DNA of 64,000 nt. It comes from Deltaproteobacteria bacterium (lineage in GTDB: Bacteria; Bdellovibrionota; Bdellovibrionia; Bdellovibrionales; Bdellovibrionaceae). The notes under the pieces were generated by a model. That model searched no databases and was not told the DNA's origin. It saw only the letters and a list, made by a program, of their open reading frames with translations. Both the position numbers and the translations under genes were made by a program. This document shows, piece after piece, positions 27,550-35,793 of this stretch (the stretch's first letter is position 1; every line of letters starts with the position of its first letter). Where the stretch lies: assembly GCA_017302835.1 (NCBI GenBank), contig JAFLCC010000006.1:62001-126000 (forward strand), written 5' to 3'.

Positions 27550-28926
27550 ATGGCTGAAAAAATCAAAAAATTATTTGGAACGGATGGAATCAGAGGAAAG
27601 GCTAATCACTTTCCTATAACTGCGGATGTGGTCGTAAAAATTGGTCAGGCCATAGGGGTGATTTTACAAAAACAAAAAAAAGTGGGTTTATCTCCACTTA
27701 AAAAAGTGGTTATCGGTAAGGACACACGCCTCTCTGGATACATGATTGAACAAGCGCTTTCGAGTGGTCTGAATTCGATGGGGATTCATGTTCATTTGGT
27801 AGGGCCTTTACCAACCCCAGGAATTGGTTATTTAACTCGAACCATGCGAGCACATGCGGGTATTGTGATCAGTGCTTCTCATAATCATTACCAGGACAAT
27901 GGAATCAAAATTTTTGGCCCCGATGGATTCAAGATCCCAGATGAATTAGAAAAAGAAATTGAAAAGCTTGTTGCTGAAAAAGATCTATATAGTTATTTAC
28001 CGGATTCTCCGCAAATTGGCAGAACCAAAAGAATTGAAGATGCTCAAGGACGCTACATTGTTTATGCTAAGTCCACATTTCCCTTAGAGTACACCTTGGA
28101 TGGATTGAGAATTGTTCTGGATACCGCTCATGGTGCTAGTTACAAGGTGGCTCCTGCTATTTTTGAGGAGTTGGGTGCCGAAGTGATTCAAATAGGAAAT
28201 CAGCCTAATGGAATTAATATAAATGATGAAGTGGGGGCTTTATTTCCGTCAAAGCTAGCGGAAGAAGTATTGAGTTACCGGGCCGATATAGGTATTTCTT
28301 TAGATGGAGATGCGGATCGAGTTATTCTGGTGGATGAGCTAGGAAGAATCATGAATGGGGATCATATTCTTGGTCTATGTGCTCTATTTATGAAAAAAAG
28401 AGGCGAGCTTAAGAAGAATACTTTGGTGGTGACACAAATGAGTAATTTTGGACTTGAAAAAGCAATGAAGGAGAATGGCATTGCCGTTATCAAAACCAAT
28501 GTGGGTGATAAGTATGTTGTCGAGGAAATGAAAAAAAATGGGTATAACTTAGGGGGAGAGCAGTCAGGGCATATTATTTTCTTGGACCATACCACTACGG
28601 GAGATGGCTGTGTTGCGGCTTTGAATGTGCTTGCCGTGATGAAACAAATGGGACAAAAAGTTTCAGAACTAAATGACTTAATACAGGATGTTCCTCAGGT
28701 CTTAATTAATTGTCGAGTCAAAGTGAGAAAAGAATTGGAATCCTTAAAAGGTTTCAATGAATTGATCACTGAAGCGGAAAAGGAACTCAAGGGCAATGGC
28801 CGCATTTTTGTCAGATTTTCGGGAACAGAGCCTGTGATCAGAGTCTTAGTAGAAGGTCCTAATAAAGCAAAAATATCAGAACTTGCAGATAAAGTCGCAA
28901 GCTTTTTGGATAGAGAGTTATCTTAA
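27550..28926 (+). CDS. glmM: Phosphoglucosamine mutase
   Basis: Interconverts glucosamine-6-P and glucosamine-1-P for UDP-GlcNAc, the precursor of peptidoglycan and LPS. A 458-residue alpha-D-phosphohexomutase: GTDGIRGKA at the N terminus, the phosphoserine loop VISASHNHYQDNGIK (near 105), the metal loop DGDADRVILVD, the sugar-binding GGEQSGHI and the phosphate-binding RFSGTEPVIRV. Twenty bases separate it from cdaR. In other bacteria CdaA binds GlmM and lowers its or CdaA's activity, so this gene order has functional meaning. Confidence 0.96.
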   Translation: MAEKIKKLFGTDGIRGKANHFPITADVVVKIGQAIGVILQKQKKVGLSPLKKVVIGKDTRLSGYMIEQALSSGLNSMGIHVHLVGPLPTPGIGYLTRTMRAHAGIVISASHNHYQDNGIKIFGPDGFKIPDELEKEIEKLVAEKDLYSYLPDSPQIGRTKRIEDAQGRYIVYAKSTFPLEYTLDGLRIVLDTAHGASYKVAPAIFEELGAEVIQIGNQPNGININDEVGALFPSKLAEEVLSYRADIGISLDGDADRVILVDELGRIMNGDHILGLCALFMKKRGELKKNTLVVTQMSNFGLEKAMKENGIAVIKTNVGDKYVVEEMKKNGYNLGGEQSGHIIFLDHTTTGDGCVAALNVLAVMKQMGQKVSELNDLIQDVPQVLINCRVKVRKELESLKGFNELITEAEKELKGNGRIFVRFSGTEPVIRVLVEGPNKAKISELADKVASFLDRELS

Positions 28927-28930
28927 GAAA

Positions 28931-29668
28931 ATGAAAATGCGAAAAGAAAAAATAAGATTAGGTGTGAACATAGATCATGTGGCAACCCTCAGAAAGGTCA
29001 GGGGGAATACCACTTCCTACCCAGATCTTTTGCATTTATCACAGCTGGCAGCCAAGGGTGGAGCCGATCAAATCACAATCCATTTGAGAGAAGATCGAAG
29101 ACATATTCAGGATATGGATGTGAAAAAAATCTGCTCTCATTCTTTGATAGATGTGAATCTAGAAATGGCGTGTACGGAAGAGATGACACGTATCGCTCTT
29201 AAAAATAAACCACAATGGGTTTGCCTCGTCCCTGAAAATAGAGCTGAACTCACCACCGAAGGTGGACTCGATGTGGAAGCAGCAAAAAATAAAATAAAAA
29301 AGGTCATTGATAAAATCCAAAATAAAGGAATAGAAGTCTCTCTATTTATAGAGCCGAATCTAAGACATGTCCAATTAGCTTTTGATCTGGGGGCTGATGC
29401 CATTGAATTTCATACCGGGAAATGGGTTCGCCTCGTCCAAAAAAATCAAAAGAGAAGTGAATTTAATAAATTAAAGAAAGCAGCTCAACGTTGTCATCAA
29501 TTGGGGATGCGTGTTCATGCTGGTCACGGTTTAGATTTGGAACACACACAGCTTATTAAGAACCTCCCCTATTTAAAAGAGTTGAACATTGGCCATTCCA
29601 TAATCTGTTTTTCTTTAGAGCAGGGGATTGAAAAAACAGTCAGAAAATTCAAATCTATTTTGAAGTAA
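28931..29668 (+). CDS. pdxJ: Pyridoxine 5'-phosphate synthase
   Basis: Condenses 1-deoxyxylulose-5-P with amino-acetone-P to pyridoxine-5-P, the last step of DXP-dependent vitamin B6 synthesis. A 245-residue TIM barrel with RLGVNIDHVATLRKVRG, GADQITIHLREDRRHI, CLVPENRAELTTEGGLDV and VHAGHGLD, all conserved. The start at 28931 lies four bases after the glmM stop; an upstream in-frame codon at 28883 would overlap glmM. A terminator hairpin follows. Its use of DXP means DXP synthase is expected in this organism even though isoprenoids can come from mevalonate. Confidence 0.95.
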   Translation: MKMRKEKIRLGVNIDHVATLRKVRGNTTSYPDLLHLSQLAAKGGADQITIHLREDRRHIQDMDVKKICSHSLIDVNLEMACTEEMTRIALKNKPQWVCLVPENRAELTTEGGLDVEAAKNKIKKVIDKIQNKGIEVSLFIEPNLRHVQLAFDLGADAIEFHTGKWVRLVQKNQKRSEFNKLKKAAQRCHQLGMRVHAGHGLDLEHTQLIKNLPYLKELNIGHSIICFSLEQGIEKTVRKFKSILK

Positions 29669-29672
29669 GAGC

Positions 29673-29713
29673 TTTCAAATAGAATTTCTCATATTGAGAA
29701 ACTCTATTTGAAA
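29673..29713 (+). terminator. Hairpin terminator after pdxJ
   Basis: Eighteen-base arms at 29673-29690 and 29696-29713 with one mismatch and a five-base loop, followed by a T-rich stretch. It closes the ftsH-pdxJ cluster. Because of it, the next gene cannot sensibly start at 29708. Confidence 0.7.
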
Positions 29714-29764
29714 ATAGAAATTTTTGTTTTAAGACTTTACCTATTGTCAGTCACTTGCTACAAT

Positions 29765-30478
29765 ATGAAAATGGGCGCTAATAGAAAACTCGTCTATTTG
29801 GCTTTTTACTTCTTGTTATCACTGGCTCTTTTGGTTGCACCAACGTCTTGCTCAAATAATAAAAATGAGGATACGGTTACTGATTGCAGCTCTGCGGATG
29901 ACAGCTTAAAAGATCCAAAAACAATGGGTGAAATAGTCAATTTAATAAATGCACTTCCTAAACCAGTCAGTTTAACTTGTTTTTTGAATGCTTTGAAGCC
30001 TCCTTTAAAAGTCTTTGCGGTTAATAGCACTAGCAGCGCCCAGTCAGCAGTTGGCAATGCCAGCCCACGGATTTTTATTCTGAAGGATAAATTATCTTTA
30101 AGTGTTGTGCCCGCGGGAATTGGGAAAGATTTACTAGAACTTGGTGAGCTCTACGCGAGTCAAAGTTTTAAGGCTGAGATCAGGTTCCCGGTTGAAGGGA
30201 ATATAAACATGGCAGGACTTAACAGTTATCTTTCTGGTGGGGCAGGTACTTCAACCTGTTCTGGCTGTCACCTTCATGAATCTAAAATGTCCTATCAAAA
30301 TACAAGCGGAACTTTTATTTCAGATATTTTTAGACCTGACGAAAGTAAACGGGTTGGAAAAGCTTTTATGAAAATTGAAACGGATATTTGTAAATCAGAC
30401 GTGAATAAATTTCGCTGTGACATGCTCAAGGCTATTTATGTCAATGGGCAAGCCACTGATGATATTTTCCCCTATTAA
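29765..30478 (+). CDS. Lipoprotein with a CXXCH haem-binding motif
   Basis: A 237-residue protein. The N-terminal signal ends in APTSC, a plausible lipobox, so it should be lipidated and exported. Near residue 165 is TCSGCH, a c-type haem attachment motif, in STCSGCHLHESKMSY; further cysteines occur in DICKSDVNKFRCDML. A monohaem cytochrome-like or metal-binding periplasmic lipoprotein is likely. No standard cytochrome c domain was recognised. The start at 29765 (MKMGAN) gives a normal signal peptide and avoids the terminator. It converges on a histidine kinase gene. Confidence 0.68.
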   Translation: MKMGANRKLVYLAFYFLLSLALLVAPTSCSNNKNEDTVTDCSSADDSLKDPKTMGEIVNLINALPKPVSLTCFLNALKPPLKVFAVNSTSSAQSAVGNASPRIFILKDKLSLSVVPAGIGKDLLELGELYASQSFKAEIRFPVEGNINMAGLNSYLSGGAGTSTCSGCHLHESKMSYQNTSGTFISDIFRPDESKRVGKAFMKIETDICKSDVNKFRCDMLKAIYVNGQATDDIFPY

Positions 30479-30498
30479 CGTGAACTCGCACTAGAGCC

Positions 30499-31635
30499 TC
30501 ATTTTGCTGGCTTTGGAGCCATTGGTTGCACGGAAGATTCTCCTGAAACAACGGTATTTGTTGTATCAATAATTAGTTTCTTTGGAATCACCATCATAAA
30601 AATACATCCACTTCCTGGTGTGTTTGTCACAGAAATTTTTCCATGAAGGAGGGAGACGGCTCGTTTCACAATGGTTAATCCAAGCCCTAGTCCACTCAAT
30701 TCTTCGCCTCCGGTATTAAATGGCTTAAAAAGAGAATCAATTATTTTAGATGGAATTCCCCCACATTCGTCTTCAACTTCAATGACAACATTTTCTGATG
30801 AGGAAGCCGCTTGTAAAGTGATTGAGCCATTTACTTTTGAGTATTTAAGTGCATTTTGCAAAAGATTAGCAATGGCCGATAATAATAATTGCCGATCTGT
30901 TTCTATATAAAGTTCTTCTTGTATATTGGTTTTAATTGTTTGATTTTTCGTTTTTGCTTCACTTAGGGAGGTAACTAGTAATTGATCAATGAGAAAGTTT
31001 AATTGAAATTTTTCGACGTGAATTGTGGGATCTGATCTCATGCGTACTTCGGATAGGGAGCTATCCATGAGTTTTCGCATTCTCGTAAGGCTTTCTTCTA
31101 GAACTCTTGCGGTGCTACCTCTGGATCCGACGATTCCATTCTTGATCATTTCCTGAGCCATGGTCGCGCTCGAAAGGGCATTTCTGAGCTCGTGAACAAG
31201 AAAACCTAAGTGTTGAACTTCCTTTTCTTCTTTAATCTTTACATTTTGATATTGAAATTCAGAGACAGATGAGGCGATGGCAATATCAAGACATAAATTG
31301 AGATCATTAAACTCTTGAGTGGAAATATTAGAATTATTCCGCTGAGCGTATTCGGTAATTGCCTGGCACATGGCTCCATAGGCATGAACCACGTGGGAAA
31401 TGGTATAATTTAATTTGAGCAATTCCTTTCCATGAATAGCAGCTTGAGTCAAAATATTTTTTTCAGAATTCCCTAAGTGAGGACTTTTTAGATATTCAAT
31501 CAAATGATCAAAAAACAATGGGAGCCCTGCCCTTAGTTGGGCCGAAGAAGGCAAGCTTCCTGCCAGTTTGATCGTTTTCTCTTCGGTGAGAGCCAGAATT
31601 TCTATTCTATTTTTTTCCAAAAATTCATAGAGCAT
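30499..31635 (-). CDS. Sensor histidine kinase with RsbRD-like N-terminal domain
   Basis: A 378-residue soluble kinase. Residues 1-130 resemble the RsbRD_N (RsbT co-antagonist) helical domain (PLFFDHLIEYLKS, HGKELLKLNYTISHVVHAYG). HisKA has the phospho-His at 148 in LVHELRNALSSA. The ATPase domain shows N box NLLQNALKYS, G1 VEDECGGIP, and G2 GLGLGLTIVKRAV. There is no membrane segment, so it senses a cytoplasmic signal or partner. AGGAAT precedes the ATG. It is divergent from a single-domain response regulator, its probable partner. Confidence 0.88.
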   Translation of the reverse strand: MLYEFLEKNRIEILALTEEKTIKLAGSLPSSAQLRAGLPLFFDHLIEYLKSPHLGNSEKNILTQAAIHGKELLKLNYTISHVVHAYGAMCQAITEYAQRNNSNISTQEFNDLNLCLDIAIASSVSEFQYQNVKIKEEKEVQHLGFLVHELRNALSSATMAQEMIKNGIVGSRGSTARVLEESLTRMRKLMDSSLSEVRMRSDPTIHVEKFQLNFLIDQLLVTSLSEAKTKNQTIKTNIQEELYIETDRQLLLSAIANLLQNALKYSKVNGSITLQAASSSENVVIEVEDECGGIPSKIIDSLFKPFNTGGEELSGLGLGLTIVKRAVSLLHGKISVTNTPGSGCIFMMVIPKKLIIDTTNTVVSGESSVQPMAPKPAK

Positions 31636-31682
31636 ATTCCTCCAAACTTTATTTAAATAATAAATAAAAAGGCATCATTGAA

Positions 31683-31708
31683 ATAAGTATGATATAAATC
31701 ATACTTAT
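31683..31708. promoter_or_regulatory. Palindrome overlapping the response regulator start codon
   Basis: Perfect 11-bp arms (ATAAGTATGAT / ATCATACTTAT) around a central ATAA; the right arm includes the first two bases of the ATG at 31707. A TATAAA (31693-31698) lies 8 bases before the ATG and there is no ribosome-binding site. It may be an operator for the divergent kinase/regulator pair, or a hairpin covering the start. Confidence 0.5.
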
Positions 31709-32108
31709 GGTTACAAAAAAGTCTGTTCTGGTTGTTGATGATTCAACTGAAAATCAAGAGTTGCTTAAAATCATATTTCAAAAATACAGCATCGACGTTC
31801 ACTGTACATCTAACGGTGAAGAAGCGCTATCATTATTAAATAAAATATCCATTTTACCCGACTTGATTATTTTAGATCTTCAAATGCCCATTATGAATGG
31901 GTATCTGTTTAGAAAAGAACAGTTAAAAAATAAAAAGTTCACAGATATTCCTGTTATCGTCATGTCCGCAGATGATGTTCCTGACTTAAATGAAAAAATG
32001 GAGTTTCCTCAAGGAGTCTTAATAAAGCCAGTTCAGTTTGATTCTCTTATTAAAACTGTTATCTCTGTCGCCCCCCTCCTGCGGCCACGATTTAAGACTT
32101 TTCAATAG
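31707..32108 (+). CDS. Single-domain response regulator
   Basis: A 133-residue receiver: SVLVVDDSTENQELL (acidic pair), LIILDLQMPIMNG (phospho-Asp), VIVMSADDVPD (Ser switch), GVLIKPVQFDSL (Lys). It has no output domain. It is divergent from the RsbRD-type histidine kinase with 71 bases between, suggesting a two-component pair. The last nine residues (RPRFKTFQ) are encoded by a 27-base sequence that recurs at 60175-60201, so the true C terminus may have been altered by a repeat. Confidence 0.88.
   Translation: MVTKKSVLVVDDSTENQELLKIIFQKYSIDVHCTSNGEEALSLLNKISILPDLIILDLQMPIMNGYLFRKEQLKNKKFTDIPVIVMSADDVPDLNEKMEFPQGVLIKPVQFDSLIKTVISVAPLLRPRFKTFQ
32079..32105 (+). repeat. Dispersed 27-base repeat, copy 1
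   Basis: CCTGCGGCC, one base, CGATTTAAG, one base, CTTTTCA; matches 60175-60201 at 25 of 27 positions. It covers the last codons of the response regulator gene. Confidence 0.55.
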
Positions 32109-32301
32109 GGCTCCTAGTGCCCTAAAGGGCCTTGTTAACTTTTGTTCTCAAAACAAGACTAAAAAATAGAGGTAAAATCAAGACGATACCATACATTAAA
32201 ATACATTAATTTGATTTTAATTTTGAATTTATTGGCCACAGCTAAGCTATTCTTATAGCCAAGAAATTAACAAGCTTGAGCTTAAACAAAAGGAGTTTCA
32301 A

Positions 32302-32646
32302 ATGAAAAAGGTACTATTAGTTTCGTCAATATTAGTGATGGGGTTAGTTACAACTTCTATGGCTGAGGAATCTTCAAAGCCATCTGAAAACCCATCTGAA
32401 AAGCGAGAAGAAGTCGTAAAAAATCGTCTCGAAAAACAAGAGAAAAGGATTGAAGAAGGTGTGAAATCAGGGACCATCAATACCGAAGAAGCAAAAAAAC
32501 TAGAAGCGCAACAAAATAGAATTGAAAAAGTGGAAAAAAAGGCAATGAGTGATGGAAAGATGACTCAGAAAGAATTTCATAAAATTGAAAAAATGCAAAG
32601 TGCTGCTAGTAAAAATATAAAAGTTAAAAAACATAATCAAAAATAA
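32302..32646 (+). CDS. Small secreted helical protein
   Basis: A 114-residue protein with a signal peptide (residues 1-21, cut near SMAEE). The mature part is highly charged and helical. It has two related segments, GVKSGTINTEEAKKLEAQQNRI and AMSDGKMTQKEFHKIEKMQ, each with a turn then an acidic helix, which resembles half EF-hands. Similar short exported proteins exist in many proteobacteria, with no known function. AAAGGAG precedes the ATG. It is followed by a strong hairpin. Confidence 0.7.
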   Translation: MKKVLLVSSILVMGLVTTSMAEESSKPSENPSEKREEVVKNRLEKQEKRIEEGVKSGTINTEEAKKLEAQQNRIEKVEKKAMSDGKMTQKEFHKIEKMQSAASKNIKVKKHNQK

Positions 32647-32672
32647 TAAGTGTAAGCATTAAGGAACTGTCG

Positions 32673-32712
32673 ATAAAATAGCTGGCGCGATAAATATCGC
32701 CAGCTATTTTAT
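32673..32712. terminator. Bidirectional terminator
   Basis: Perfect 15-bp arms (core AATAGCTGGCG / CGCCAGCTATT) with a 10-base loop, with A/T runs on both sides. It lies between the convergent genes at 32302-32646 and 32704-33525; its right arm contains the stop codon of the latter. Confidence 0.8.
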
Positions 32713-33525
32713 TTCGTGTCCAGTTCCATATTTTTGTGGAGCTTGAAGATAAATTCTCTGAGATTCTGGCAGCCATTGATTGAGCTGTTCGCGACGATGG
32801 ACATCAGATGGATGCGTGGACATCCATTCTGGTGGCGTGGCCCCCCCTTTGAGAGCTCCCATTCTTTCCCAAAGTTTTATAGATTCGGATGGATCATAAC
32901 CGGCTTTTGCCATATAATTTTGACCAAACTGATCGGCCTCAGATTCATCGCCTCGAGAAAATTTTCTATTGAAGAAAGTGAGGGCAATGCCGGCGGCAGC
33001 CCCTCCTAGACCCGTAAGAAGTCGACAATTTTCCGTTTTGCAAAGTAATTGACCGCCAACCGCCGTGGCCACGCCAATCAAGGCACCTGTTTGTTGTTCT
33101 TCAATAGCTCTGGCATAACCTTTTAGTCCATGTCTGCGAGTGGCATGGGCGACTTCGTGTCCTAGGACGGCAGCCAGGGCTCCTTCTGTTTTAAGAACTG
33201 GCATGATTCCTGTGTAAACAGCTATTTTCCCACCAGGCATGCACCAAGCATTTGGTTCTGGAGATTCAATGAGAATGGCTTCCCATTGAAAGTTTTCACC
33301 AGAAGCGGCGGCAATCCGTTTGGCCACACGCTGAACCATGGCATTCCAATCTTGTCGGTTTGAGATTTTAGATTTTGCTTTAATATCAGAATAGGCTTTA
33401 GCTGCTTCCGTATTAATTTCGCCTTCACTTGGAGTTTGACCATTGGTAAGGGTTGAGCAGTTGACACTGCTAAAGAGAATTAAAAATGACAAAGCAATAA
33501 GAAAAATAATTTTTATCAAATTCAC
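32704..33525 (-). CDS. M48-family zinc metalloprotease, probable lipoprotein
   Basis: A 273-residue periplasmic protease of the LoiP/YcaL/BepA-like M48C group. HExxH is in VLGHEVAHATRRHG (near residue 138) and the third zinc ligand is in ESEADQFGQNYM. MPGGKIAVYTGIM and WMSTHPSDVHRREQLN are conserved family blocks. The signal ends in SSVNC, a lipobox variant with Asn before Cys. The GTG start at 33525 is chosen because TGGAGG lies 5 bases upstream. It probably takes part in outer-membrane quality control. Confidence 0.9.
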   Translation of the reverse strand: MNLIKIIFLIALSFLILFSSVNCSTLTNGQTPSEGEINTEAAKAYSDIKAKSKISNRQDWNAMVQRVAKRIAAASGENFQWEAILIESPEPNAWCMPGGKIAVYTGIMPVLKTEGALAAVLGHEVAHATRRHGLKGYARAIEEQQTGALIGVATAVGGQLLCKTENCRLLTGLGGAAAGIALTFFNRKFSRGDESEADQFGQNYMAKAGYDPSESIKLWERMGALKGGATPPEWMSTHPSDVHRREQLNQWLPESQRIYLQAPQKYGTGHEIK

Positions 33526-33742
33526 GGAACCTCCATTTTGGGCCCAGTCTAGCACTAACAATCTACGGAGTGAAATTATTACTGTCTAAATTATGAGTCT
33601 TGATTTCTTTTTTTTACGTAGGTAGAAGCAGTCCTGAGTTATGTTTTTTTGGATTTAAATAAATTCAATAAAAATAAACTAGAAATATTTATTAAATTTA
33701 AACTAAATATAAACTAAACCTAAATTAAATAAGGATTATCAA

Positions 33743-34171
33743 ATGAAAAATATTTTAATGTTTATGATGTTATCTGGCTCTGTATTATTTGCTCAAACTC
33801 CCGTCTTTACCCAGATGGTGTACCTTCAGTCTAAAAATGGGGTTAAAATTGATGTGGAACTCAGAAGATATTGCTATGAAAAAGACTGCCCCATTAAAGA
33901 TATCACCGTAAGACTTCCAGGAGCAGGGTATTCAGATAATCGGTATGATGGGACAGTTCATGTGGTTTCTGTCGTACGCTGTCCAAACTCTCAGGAGTCG
34001 ACACAGGTTCTCAAAGGCCAACGTTCTGGATCTTACCCTGTTTTTGGGGAATTTGTGTTTTATACAAATTATGTTAATTCAAAATGCGTTAGTGAGTTAG
34101 CCGTTTATTCTGGGAATCAATGGATTGTTGATCCTATGACGGGAAAAAATAATTTTAATATTAATTATTAA
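33743..34171 (+). CDS. Hypothetical secreted protein
   Basis: A 142-residue protein with a short signal peptide (residues 1-17, cut near LFAQT). The mature part is beta-rich with four cysteines that could form two disulphides (RRYCYEKDCPIK, VRCPNSQ, SKCVSELAVY). No family recognised. The ATG follows AAGGA at good spacing. The 180-base upstream region is very AT-rich and holds short TAAACTAAA direct repeats. It converges on a histidine kinase with a four-base stop overlap. Confidence 0.62.
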   Translation: MKNILMFMMLSGSVLFAQTPVFTQMVYLQSKNGVKIDVELRRYCYEKDCPIKDITVRLPGAGYSDNRYDGTVHVVSVVRCPNSQESTQVLKGQRSGSYPVFGEFVFYTNYVNSKCVSELAVYSGNQWIVDPMTGKNNFNINY

Positions 34172-35235
34172 GCCGCTGATCCCTCATTACTTTTGTCCGT
34201 GGCCAAAGGTAGGTTGATCGAGAAAATGGTGCTTCCAGGAAGAGAAGCACATTGAATATCCCCTTTATGGGCCCGAATAATCCCTAGAGACACGCTCAGG
34301 CCAAGCCCTGTTCCTTGGCCAACATCTTTGGTTGTAAAAAATGGAAAAAACATTTGTTCTTTGACCTCTTCGGTGAGGCCGCGTCCATTATCTATAATCT
34401 GTATAAGAATTTGCGTTCCTTCCACCTTACTGTTGATGATAATCTTCGGTTCTGCCATACCTTGAACGGCTTCAATCGCATTTTCAACAATGTTAAATAA
34501 GGCTCTGGAAAGCTGATTTTTTTGCCCATCAAGTGAAACATTTGGGACAGTTTCTAATTCAAATTGAATCCCACACATTTTCATTTTTTCTTTAAAAAAG
34601 GAAGCGGTGAAATCCATCAACTCATTTAAAGAAAAAACCTTGTTATCTTCGTTCGTTGATTCTCGAGCAAAATACTGTAGCCCCCTGACAACATTTTGAA
34701 TTCTTAAATTCACATTTGAAATCTTTTGAGCGCAGGAATTGATAAAACCTGACGGATCCATCTGGGGGTTTTTGCTAAGGTAACTTTGAATTTTGAAGAC
34801 CTGTCCACCCGAAATTGCGAGTGGATTATTGATCTCATGGGCGATTCCGGAAGCCATGCTTCCAAGGAAGGCTAATCGTTGAGAATTAAGCGCATTGGCT
34901 CGCTCTGTTAAAAGTTTGTCTTGGGTTTCCCGTAGTTTTTTGAGAGCGGATTCTAGGTTCTCTCTGCCAATTTGAAGATTCAAATTATTTTCAACCCCTC
35001 GAACCATCATCTTGGAGAGTCTTCGACTGATTGAAAGAAGGTAGAAGAAAAGTATCAACAAAAAACCAGGAATAGCAACAGCCTGGGCAGGGAGGGATCC
35101 TTCGAAAAACCGGTAAATATAAATTGAAGAAGGAAAAAGAAGACAGACGACGTAGAAAAAAACCTGAATTCGTGGAATGGTAACGAGTGCCACTGGAGCC
35201 ACGGAGGTAAATCCAAACATTAAGGAAAGGGCCAC
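34168..35235 (-). CDS. Sensor histidine kinase, C-terminal portion (frame-split gene)
   Basis: A membrane kinase: RLAFLGSMASGIAHEINNPLAISGG holds the phospho-His, NIVENAIEAVQG the N box, IIDNGRGL the G1 box, and GTGLGLSVSLGI the G2 box. The nearest regular start is GTG at 35235, without a good ribosome-binding site. The same frame stays open upstream to about 35380 and encodes another membrane helix (AAVIVNSFLWGLGFCFDAWF), which no start codon can reach. It joins the 92-residue reading frame at 35352-35630 by a -1 shift at an A9 run. The whole protein would be about 486 residues with six membrane helices. Either a mutation, a sequence error or programmed frameshifting. Confidence 0.8.
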   Translation of the reverse strand: MALSLMFGFTSVAPVALVTIPRIQVFFYVVCLLFPSSIYIYRFFEGSLPAQAVAIPGFLLILFFYLLSISRRLSKMMVRGVENNLNLQIGRENLESALKKLRETQDKLLTERANALNSQRLAFLGSMASGIAHEINNPLAISGGQVFKIQSYLSKNPQMDPSGFINSCAQKISNVNLRIQNVVRGLQYFARESTNEDNKVFSLNELMDFTASFFKEKMKMCGIQFELETVPNVSLDGQKNQLSRALFNIVENAIEAVQGMAEPKIIINSKVEGTQILIQIIDNGRGLTEEVKEQMFFPFFTTKDVGQGTGLGLSVSLGIIRAHKGDIQCASLPGSTIFSINLPLATDKSNEGSAA

Positions 35236-35351
35236 GAGTCTTTCGATTCCGTCGATTTTTGAAAACCAAGCATCAAAACAAAAACCAAGTCCCCATAAGA
35301 AAGAGTTAACAATGACTGCGGCTTTTAAGTATTTTTCATTATTGTAAACAT

Positions 35352-35630
35352 TTATTTTTTTTTGATGCCGAGGTAAGACAAAACCGCTCTAAATGTGGTT
35401 GCCAGGCCAATCCCTACTCCTAAAATAAAAATAGGTCCCGTAAGAACTCTATAGCCAAACTGATAAAGAATTCCAACAAAGCTTAATACGAAAATAGATC
35501 CAATAGAGGACGCCATGCTCCTCTCAAAATGCTCAACGACCAGGATATCCTTCACTCGTTGCTTTAAATTCACCTTTGAATTCGACTCCAAATTTAAATC
35601 GAAATCCCAATCGACTTTCTTTAATTCCAT
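35352..35630 (-). CDS. N-terminal portion of the split histidine kinase
   Basis: A 92-residue reading frame with a strong GAGGAG site before its ATG. It has a charged leader (ELKKVDWDFDLNL) and two membrane helices (about 44-62 and 66-82). It ends in GIKKK at a run of nine A (35363-35355 on the minus strand) directly followed by TAA. A -1 shift within A AAA AAA leads into the frame of the downstream kinase, giving the usual six-helix kinase sensor. Read alone it would be a small membrane protein of unknown role. Confidence 0.6.
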   Translation of the reverse strand: MELKKVDWDFDLNLESNSKVNLKQRVKDILVVEHFERSMASSIGSIFVLSFVGILYQFGYRVLTGPIFILGVGIGLATTFRAVLSYLGIKKK

Positions 35631-35793
35631 GTCTCCTCGTCGGAGGATTTTAGAAAAGAATAAGCCAGACTCAAGACTGGTCTAAGCGGTCGAAGAAGTT
35701 GTTGGGGTAGCTGGGCCAGATTAAAGGTAATCGATGCGCATTCACAAAAAACATTTGAATGCTTATTTTATTCCCATTTATGATTGATTTGTT

